From Bacteroidales bacterium (GTDB taxonomy: Bacteria; Bacteroidota; Bacteroidia; Bacteroidales; VadinHA17), in the NCBI GenBank assembly GCA_022615595.1, contig JAKEGI010000130.1:1-11787 (forward strand): a stretch of DNA of 11,787 nucleotides, in the 5' to 3' direction. Below the pieces are notes generated by a model that saw nothing but the letters and a program-made list of their open reading frames with translations, was not told the DNA's origin and searched no databases. Positions 7,148-11,787 of the stretch are shown piece by piece; position 1 is the first letter of the stretch, and each line of letters starts with the position of its first letter. Position numbers and translations under genes: made by a program.

Positions 7148-7534
7148 TCAAACACCTTTCTTTAATACTTTGTCCTCGAGCATGGTTATAGCGCCGTCGG
7201 CCCATAATGACTCAAGGTTATAAAATTCCCTGTAAGGCTGCTGGAATATATGAACGAGAATGTCTCCGTAATCAAGCAAGACCCATATGCAGTTTTCTCT
7301 GCCCTCGATATGATAAGGCTTGCGCCCGGTCTCACGGCGAACAATATCTTCTACCGACCATGCCAGAGAATCAACCTGTTTTGATGAGGTGGCGTGGCTG
7401 ATTATGAAGTAGTCGCACACCCTGTTTTCAATTTTTCTCAGATCGATTAACGCCACCTTTTCTCCCTTCTTTTCAAATAACCCCTTAACAACACTATCCC
7501 TTACCAGAGTGGCCTCTTTATCGGTTTTTCTCAT
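7148..7534 (-). CDS. rsfS: Ribosome silencing factor RsfS (Iojap/YbeB family)
   Basis: A 128-residue protein matching the usual family length. The conserved blocks are CDYFIISHATSSKQVDSLA (near residues 40-58) and, further on, HIEGRENCIWVLLDYGDI and REFYNLESLWADG, the Iojap signature. In the family the protein binds ribosomal protein uL14 (L14) and blocks joining of the 30S and 50S subunits when nutrients run short. I chose ATG at 7534; the TTG one codon upstream is less likely. AAAGG lies 7 bases before the ATG. It is the first gene of the ftsH-cdsA-psd-fprA run and is divergent from birA across about 170 bases. Confidence 0.95.
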   Translation of the reverse strand: MRKTDKEATLVRDSVVKGLFEKKGEKVALIDLRKIENRVCDYFIISHATSSKQVDSLAWSVEDIVRRETGRKPYHIEGRENCIWVLLDYGDILVHIFQQPYREFYNLESLWADGAITMLEDKVLKKGV

Positions 7535-7541
7535 CAATAAT

Positions 7542-7546
7542 CCTTT
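7542..7546 (-). promoter_or_regulatory. Shine-Dalgarno of rsfS
   Basis: AAAGG on the minus strand, 7 bases before the ATG at 7534. It favours that ATG over the adjacent TTG codon. Confidence 0.5.
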
Positions 7547-7575
7547 CAGAATTAAACAGTTCCTTTTTAATGCCG

Positions 7576-7583
7576 CAAAATTA
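7576..7583 (-). promoter_or_regulatory. Predicted -7 box for the rsfS-ftsH operon
   Basis: Minus-strand TAATTTTG matches the Bacteroides -7 consensus TAnnTTTG exactly and would give a leader of about 35 bases. I see no good -33 TTTG at the expected spacing (around 7603-7606), so this rests on one box. Confidence 0.35.
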
Positions 7584-7704
7584 CGAACATTTATCCGTAT
7601 TTTCGTCCGGCTCCACTTCTTTTTACAATTAGAATGCCAATTTGTTCATCCTCGCGTTTTATGAGCTTATTATTCACAATAACATCCTTAAGAATCAGAA
7701 AACC

Positions 7705-8445
7705 ATGATAATAGGATCATCACTCATACATCATGAAAAAGTGTCATCTACCAACACCGTTGCCTCTTCAATGATCAGCTCGGAGAAGCCCCGGGAAGGG
7801 ACTGTCATAACAGCCTCATTCCAGGAAAGCGGGAGAGGGCAGACAGGCAACAGCTGGGAGAGCGAGGAGGGCAAGAACCTGCTGATGAGCATTATACTCT
7901 ATCCTGTCATGATCAGACCGGAAGACCAATTTGTCATTTCACAGATGGTTTCACTGGCTGTCAGTGATCTCGTGCAATCAACCGTTGGTGAGGCATCAGT
8001 AAAGTGGCCGAATGACATATATGCCGGAGATGACAAAATAGCAGGTATCCTGATTGAGAACAGCGTGATGGGCCGGAGACTCTGCAGCACAGTTGCAGGT
8101 ATCGGACTAAATGTGAACCAGAAGGTCTTCAGGAGCGGAGCCCCCAATCCTGTATCACTGACGCAGCTCACAGGAAAGGAGTATGACCTGAAGGTAATCA
8201 GGAATGAACTTATCAGCTTCCTGGAAATCCGTTACAAAATGGTTGTCAGCGACAACCGGGAAAGATTGTCGGAGGATTACCACCGTCTGCTTTACAGACG
8301 AGGCGAGTGGCACCGCTACAGCGACACCAGGGGTGAATTCACGGGAATGATTGAACGTGTAAGGCCCTCAGGGCTGATTTCGATACGCAGGGAGAACGGC
8401 CGGACCAAAGATTACGCTTTCAAAGAGGTTGACTACATCCTCTGA
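7705..8445 (+). CDS. birA: Biotin--[acetyl-CoA-carboxylase] ligase, catalytic-domain form
   Basis: A 246-residue cytoplasmic enzyme that activates biotin with ATP to biotinyl-AMP and attaches it to the carrier lysine of biotin-dependent carboxylases. Motifs are VSSTN (13-17), the nucleotide loop GRGQTGNSW (43-51), KWPND (100-104) with K100 as the expected catalytic lysine, KIAGIL (111-116) and GIGLNVN (132-138), followed by a small C-terminal SH3-like domain (about 200-246). There is no N-terminal winged-helix domain, so it should not act as a repressor of biotin genes. I chose ATG at 7705 because MIIGSSLIHH aligns with the family start; the frame is open 21 codons further up. Its 3' end overlaps the end of the opposite-strand SRPBCC gene by 26 bases. 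Confidence 0.95.
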   Translation: MIIGSSLIHHEKVSSTNTVASSMISSEKPREGTVITASFQESGRGQTGNSWESEEGKNLLMSIILYPVMIRPEDQFVISQMVSLAVSDLVQSTVGEASVKWPNDIYAGDDKIAGILIENSVMGRRLCSTVAGIGLNVNQKVFRSGAPNPVSLTQLTGKEYDLKVIRNELISFLEIRYKMVVSDNRERLSEDYHRLLYRRGEWHRYSDTRGEFTGMIERVRPSGLISIRRENGRTKDYAFKEVDYIL

Positions 8446-8866
8446 TCTTCTCATAACCTTTATACTCCTCTATTACCTTAACAACAGCGTCAAGATATTT
8501 CTGGGCTGAGTCTCCCACCAGCATTTTAACGATGGGATTCATATTCACCTCTGCCTTCAGGCAGATACCTGACCGTATTCCGTTTTCATAATCGATCATC
8601 ACATGTACCATCACCCTGCCCGTTAACATCATTTCTGCGGCGTAGCTCACCATTGTGTGCGGCATGGCATCGTTAAGCTCAACAGTAACCTTACCGGTAT
8701 TTTCTACCCTGAAAGAACAAGTGTCTTCGGTGGCCTGCCAGTCGGTAATGATGCCTTCAGGCACCACCGATCTGAAATTCCGCATGTCAGTCAGGAAGGT
8801 GTAGAGGTCACTGTCACCGCAGGGGACGAAACCCTTCCTGCTTGTATATGTTGTAACTGGACTCAT
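8420..8866 (-). CDS. SRPBCC-fold (START/Bet v1-like) protein of unknown function
   Basis: A 148-residue soluble protein. The N-terminal pattern of alternating polar and hydrophobic residues (TTYTSRKGFVPC), the helix LYTFLTDMRNFRSVVPEG, then DWQATEDTCSF, and a C-terminal amphipathic helix from about 110 to 140 (NPIVKMLVGDSAQKYLDAVV) resemble the SRPBCC proteins found beside pyrE in Bacteroidota. Such folds bind hydrophobic ligands in a deep cavity, but the ligand here is unknown. The ATG at 8866 overlaps the pyrE stop (ATGA), and AAAGGAGA lies just upstream; the frame continues 13 codons further up inside pyrE, but this site argues for 8866. The last seven residues are encoded antisense to the end of birA. 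Confidence 0.83.
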   Translation of the reverse strand: MSPVTTYTSRKGFVPCGDSDLYTFLTDMRNFRSVVPEGIITDWQATEDTCSFRVENTGKVTVELNDAMPHTMVSYAAEMMLTGRVMVHVMIDYENGIRSGICLKAEVNMNPIVKMLVGDSAQKYLDAVVKVIEEYKGYEKIRGCSQPL

Positions 8867-9504
8867 TTGATCTCCTTTCCCCATTCCGACGGGTTGGTTC
8901 TCCATTCCTTCAGCGTCTCTACATCATTCTGAGAGATATATCCCGACGCTGCCGCCATCTCAACCAGTACGTTATAATTGCTCAGTGTGTCGAGACGGCA
9001 ATCTTCAGCCGCAAATGAATCAGCAGCCTTGCCGAAGCCGTATGTGAAGATGGCGATCATGCCGAGCACCTCGCTTCCGGCTTCACGGAGAGCGCGCACT
9101 GCCCCCAGGCTGCTTCCGCCGGTAGAGATAAGATCCTCAATTACAACCACCTTCTGCCCCTTCTCATAGTGACCTTCGATCTGGTTACCCAGCCCATGGT
9201 CCTTGGCACCCGACCTGACATATATGAATGGGAGAGCCAGCCTGTCTGCCACCAACGCTCCGTGAGCGATAGCACCGGTTGCCACACCGGCGATCAGCTC
9301 TGCCGCAGGATATAACTCCCTTACCCGGACAGCAAATGACTCCCTGATAAAAGTACGCACCTCGGGAAATGAGAGTGTCTTGCGGTTGTCGCAGTAGATG
9401 GGCGACCTCCATCCTGAGGCCCAGGTAAAAGGTTTTGCCGGTTGTAATTTAATTGCTTTAATTTGTAACAGATATTCTGCAGTTCGTTTTGCTATATCAT
9501 CCAT
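8863..9504 (-). CDS. pyrE: Orotate phosphoribosyltransferase
   Basis: A 213-residue cytoplasmic enzyme of de novo pyrimidine synthesis, forming orotidine 5'-phosphate from orotate and PRPP. The N-terminal block KPFTWASGWRSPIYCDNR (24-41) is characteristic. The flexible catalytic loop region VRSGAKDHGLGNQIEG (96-111) contains R97, K101 and H103, and the PRPP-binding motif VVVIEDLISTGGSS (119-132) is intact. I chose ATG at 9504 because MDDIAKRTAEYLLQIKAIKL matches family N-termini; the frame is open 40 codons further up, but that stretch is antisense to the NUDIX gene. The start codon directly abuts the opposite-strand NUDIX start (CATATG). A predicted promoter lies inside the NUDIX gene. It is coupled to the SRPBCC gene downstream. 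Confidence 0.96.
   Translation of the reverse strand: MDDIAKRTAEYLLQIKAIKLQPAKPFTWASGWRSPIYCDNRKTLSFPEVRTFIRESFAVRVRELYPAAELIAGVATGAIAHGALVADRLALPFIYVRSGAKDHGLGNQIEGHYEKGQKVVVIEDLISTGGSSLGAVRALREAGSEVLGMIAIFTYGFGKAADSFAAEDCRLDTLSNYNVLVEMAAASGYISQNDVETLKEWRTNPSEWGKEIK
8871..8878 (-). promoter_or_regulatory. Shine-Dalgarno that fixes the SRPBCC start
   Basis: AAAGGAGA on the minus strand, with AGGAG 5 bases before the ATG at 8866. It lies within the last codons of pyrE and supports translation from the ATGA overlap rather than from the upstream in-frame ATG at 8905. Confidence 0.7.
9434..9465 (+). promoter_or_regulatory. Predicted NUDIX gene promoter inside pyrE
   Basis: TTTG (9434-9437), 20 bases, then TTAATTTG (9458-9465). 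The -33 box is exact and the -7 box matches TAnnTTTG at all but one defined base. It would give a start near 9471 and a leader of about 33 bases. The region is AT-rich compared with the surrounding pyrE sequence. Confidence 0.35.
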
Positions 9505-10122
9505 ATGCTGAGGTATAAAGTCTATTTTGACAACAGGGTGATTACTCTCTCTCCCGAGCCCGACAGGGTGCAAAAATATGCCCTTTTCCACAAATACAAT
9601 GAGAGAGAGGAGCTCTATGCCCAAATATCACAGTTTGCCGTCAATAATGACATGCCTTCCCTTAATATTTATTCATCTGATATCAACAACCTGTGGGAAG
9701 TTTTCAGCAAATGGTTCGTGGTTACGGAGGCTGCCGGAGGGCTCATCGGACATCCCTCAGGCAGGTATCTGTTTATCAAGCGATACGGAAGGTGGGATCT
9801 GCCAAAAGGGCATATAGAAAAGGGTGAGTCACCTGAGCAGTGCGCACTGAGGGAGGTGGAGGAAGAGTGCAACCTGCGGGGGCACATGATTATTGCTCCC
9901 CTGCTGCCGAGCTATCATACATACCTGTATGATAACAAGCCATATATGAAAAAGACACACTGGTTCCGTATGAGTTACGGCGGGGAGATGATAACGGAGC
10001 CGCAGGCCGAGGAGGGAATCACACATGCTGAATGGCTGGCACCGGACGAGATAGCAAAGATCAAATCAAACACCTTCCAGTCTCTCCTTGATCTCCTTAA
10101 CTACACCCTCAGGGTCAGATGA
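9505..10122 (+). CDS. NUDIX hydrolase with an extended N-terminal region
   Basis: A 205-residue protein. Residues 1-70 form an N-terminal region (MLRYKVYFDNRVITLS at its start) that I recall from Bacteroidota NUDIX proteins beside pyrE. The NUDIX domain (about 71-200) has the box at 102-124: G102, E108, R116, E117, E120 and E121 are in place, so Mg2+ binding and catalysis look intact. The usual Gly near the end of the box is N123. YGRWDLPKGHIEKGE resembles dinucleoside or diphosphoinositol polyphosphate hydrolases, but the substrate cannot be assigned. The gene has no intergenic bases on either side: its ATG abuts the pyrE start and its TGA abuts the coaD stop. I see no Shine-Dalgarno at the expected place. 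Confidence 0.92.
   Translation: MLRYKVYFDNRVITLSPEPDRVQKYALFHKYNEREELYAQISQFAVNNDMPSLNIYSSDINNLWEVFSKWFVVTEAAGGLIGHPSGRYLFIKRYGRWDLPKGHIEKGESPEQCALREVEEECNLRGHMIIAPLLPSYHTYLYDNKPYMKKTHWFRMSYGGEMITEPQAEEGITHAEWLAPDEIAKIKSNTFQSLLDLLNYTLRVR
9571..9600 (-). promoter_or_regulatory. Predicted pyrE promoter inside the NUDIX gene
   Basis: On the minus strand ATTG (9597-9600), 18 bases, then TATTTTTG (9571-9578). The -7 box matches TAnnTTTG exactly and the -33 box three of four bases. Transcription would start near 9565, with a leader of about 60 bases that is antisense to the first NUDIX codons. Confidence 0.4.
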
Positions 10123-10599
10123 TCACTTACTGAGGTATTTCGAGATCTTTATTGCTTTCGGAACGAATATCGAGGCGTCACCACCCTTGATAATTATGTC
10201 ACGCACAATTGTGGAATTAACCGGGGTGTGCTCTGTCCCGGTAAGAAGGAAGAGTGTCTCAACCTCAGGAGCCATCATCCTGTTCATATGCCCCAGCGCC
10301 CTCTCGTATTCAAAATCAGCTGAGGTGCGCAATCCTCTGAGAATGTACCCGGCTTTCTTCTCACGGCAGAAATTGACGGTCAGGCCGCTGAACCTGGTCA
10401 CCTCAATCTTTTCCTCACCCATGAAGACATCAGATATCATCCTGAGCCTGTTCTCAATAGTGAAGAGATTCTTCTTTTCAGCATTCTCCCCGACGGCAAT
10501 GATGATCATGTCAAAGAGAGGCAGAGCGCGTTTTACAATTGCTTCATGACCAACTGTAAAAGGATCGAACGAACCCGGGAAAACAGCTATCTTCTTCAT
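10123..10599 (-). CDS. coaD: Phosphopantetheine adenylyltransferase
   Basis: A 158-residue cytoplasmic enzyme, near the 159 residues of E. coli CoaD. It transfers AMP from ATP to 4'-phosphopantetheine to make dephospho-CoA, the penultimate step of coenzyme A synthesis. GSFDPFTVGH (9-18) holds the nucleotidyltransferase T/HxGH motif, with K42, RGLRTSADFEYE (88-99) and NSTIVRD (128-134) also in family positions. I chose the ATG at 10599 (MKKIAVFPGS) because an AAAG lies 8 bases before it; another in-frame ATG two codons upstream (10605) is possible. It follows lon after 17 bases, probably in one transcript. Its stop codon abuts the NUDIX stop, and no terminator is visible between the two. Confidence 0.96.
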   Translation of the reverse strand: MKKIAVFPGSFDPFTVGHEAIVKRALPLFDMIIIAVGENAEKKNLFTIENRLRMISDVFMGEEKIEVTRFSGLTVNFCREKKAGYILRGLRTSADFEYERALGHMNRMMAPEVETLFLLTGTEHTPVNSTIVRDIIIKGGDASIFVPKAIKISKYLSK

Positions 10600-10616
10600 T
10601 TGCATTACTTTGATAA

Positions 10617-11787
10617 TCAGTCAAAATTAATATCCCTGGCATTGGTCACCCTCTGCCTCAGGAGCGAATGGTCAAGAACATCCATTATTGTATCGACATA
10701 TCTGAACTTCACTCCGCGAACATACTTTTCATTTATCTCCTCCACATCCTTCCGGTTCAGCGCCGATAGTATTATCTCCCTGATGCCGGCACGCTTGGCG
10801 GCAAGTATCTTCTCCTTGATGCCGCCAACAGGCAGCACCTTGCCTCTGAGGGTGATCTCACCCGTCATTGCCACATACTTTTTGACCTTTCTCTGGGTAA
10901 AGGCAGATGCTATTGATGCGGCCATGGTAATGCCTGCCGAGGGCCCGTCCTTCGGTATGGCACCCTCCGGAACATGAATGTGAATATTCCACTTTTCGGA
11001 GAAGGTATCCGGTAAGTCGAGCAAGGGGGCATGAGCCTTGAGATACTCGAGGGCTATGACAGCCGACTCCTTCATCACCTCTCCGAGGTTTCCGGTCAGG
11101 GTCAGATTGCCCTTCCCACGGCTAAGGCTGGTCTCAACAAAAAGAATTTCACCTCCGGTGACGGTCCAGGCCAGTCCTGTAACCACACCTGCCTGCTCAT
11201 TGCCACCGTAAATATCTTTAAGGTATTTCGGAGGACCCAATATCTCCGCAACATTCTCAGATGAGACCTCTCCCTCAGGTGTTTTATCAAAGGCGATCTC
11301 CTTAGCCCTTGATCTGACAAGCTTTGCAAGCCGCTTGTCGAGCTCCCTCACTCCTGACTCACGGGTATATTTCTGGATTATCTCCTCTATCACCGGTTTC
11401 TTGATTATAAACTGACTGGCCGTGACGCCGTGTGCCTCGAGCTGCCTGGGGATGAGATGGTTAACGGCTATCTCTCTCTTTTCTTCGACCAGGTAGCCTG
11501 ATATCTCGATGAGCTCCATCCTGTCGCGCAGGGCAGGGCTGACTGTTGAGAGGGTATTGGCGGTGGCAATGAAAAGCACCTTTGACAGATCAAATTCAAG
11601 TTCGAGGAAGTTATCGTAGAAGTGTGTATTCTGCTCAGGATCGAGCACCTCAAGCAACGCAGAGGAGGGGTCACCCCTGAAGTCTTGTCCCACCTTGTCT
11701 ATCTCATCAAGGATGAAGACGGGGTTTGATGAGCCGGCACGACGTATATTCTGCACCACCCTGCCCGGCATGGCGCCTATATATGTC
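10617..11787 (-). CDS. lon: ATP-dependent protease Lon, C-terminal part
   Basis: The last 389 codons of lon; the N-terminal substrate-binding domain and Walker A lie beyond the right edge. The visible part starts at TYIGAMPGR in the AAA+ domain. It includes Walker B PVFILDEIDK, the sensor region VLFIATANT, and the arginine region SPALRDRMELIEISGY. The helical AAA+ subdomain has the ESGVRELDK block. The protease domain has the catalytic Ser in PKDGPSAG and, 43 residues later, the catalytic Lys (second K of GGIKEK), the same spacing as S679/K722 of E. coli Lon. The enzyme degrades misfolded and regulatory proteins in the cytosol. It is followed by coaD, which probably shares its transcript. Confidence 0.97.
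   Translation of the reverse strand, partial: TYIGAMPGRVVQNIRRAGSSNPVFILDEIDKVGQDFRGDPSSALLEVLDPEQNTHFYDNFLELEFDLSKVLFIATANTLSTVSPALRDRMELIEISGYLVEEKREIAVNHLIPRQLEAHGVTASQFIIKKPVIEEIIQKYTRESGVRELDKRLAKLVRSRAKEIAFDKTPEGEVSSENVAEILGPPKYLKDIYGGNEQAGVVTGLAWTVTGGEILFVETSLSRGKGNLTLTGNLGEVMKESAVIALEYLKAHAPLLDLPDTFSEKWNIHIHVPEGAIPKDGPSAGITMAASIASAFTQRKVKKYVAMTGEITLRGKVLPVGGIKEKILAAKRAGIREIILSALNRKDVEEINEKYVRGVKFRYVDTIMDVLDHSLLRQRVTNARDINFD

Noticed and set aside
7642..7704. Longer birA start, 21 codons upstream
   Set aside because: The extension is AT-rich and not family-like; ligase similarity begins at the ATG at 7705.
9505..9624. Longer pyrE start, 40 codons upstream
   Set aside because: The extension is antisense to the NUDIX N-terminus, and PyrE family similarity begins at the ATG at 9504.

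Overview
The window looks like the chromosome of an anaerobic or microaerobic member of the Bacteroidota, most likely order Bacteroidales. I infer this from the family-specific form of the proteins: a DUF4492 membrane protein next to cydA, a BirA-type ligase without a DNA-binding domain, the rsfS-ftsH-DUF2007-cdsA-psd block, and the SRPBCC protein coupled to pyrE. Several -7 boxes also fit the Bacteroides promoter consensus TAnnTTTG. No species call is possible.

Layout, left to right. (1) Minus-strand operon: AI-2E-type transporter, DUF4492 protein, then the first 41 codons of cydA, which runs off the left edge. (2) Plus-strand hsp20 with a strong ribosome binding site and a clear intrinsic terminator. 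(3) A tightly packed minus-strand operon: rsfS, ftsH, DUF2007 protein, cdsA, psd, fprA. It covers ribosome silencing, membrane proteolysis, phospholipid synthesis and O2/NO detoxification. (4) birA on the plus strand, divergent from rsfS. (5) pyrE and an SRPBCC-fold protein on the minus strand. (6) A NUDIX hydrolase gene on the plus strand, with no intergenic bases on either side. (7) coaD and the C-terminal 389 codons of lon on the minus strand, running off the right edge.

How the genes fit together: cytochrome bd oxidase and the flavodiiron protein both remove oxygen and suit an organism that meets only traces of it. Hsp20, FtsH and Lon form a protein quality-control group. CdsA and Psd are the CDP-diacylglycerol and phosphatidylethanolamine steps. 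PyrE, CoaD, BirA and the NUDIX protein serve nucleotide and cofactor metabolism.

Most genes are conserved housekeeping genes, and I see no phage, IS element, CRISPR array, tRNA, rRNA or defence island. No stretch longer than 300 bases lacks a gene. The points worth a second look are organisational: abutting divergent start codons with predicted promoters inside each other's genes, opposite-strand genes embedded in a long minus-strand run, and small uncharacterised proteins (DUF4492, DUF2007, SRPBCC) coupled to major enzymes. I did not find convincing evidence of a wholly new system.
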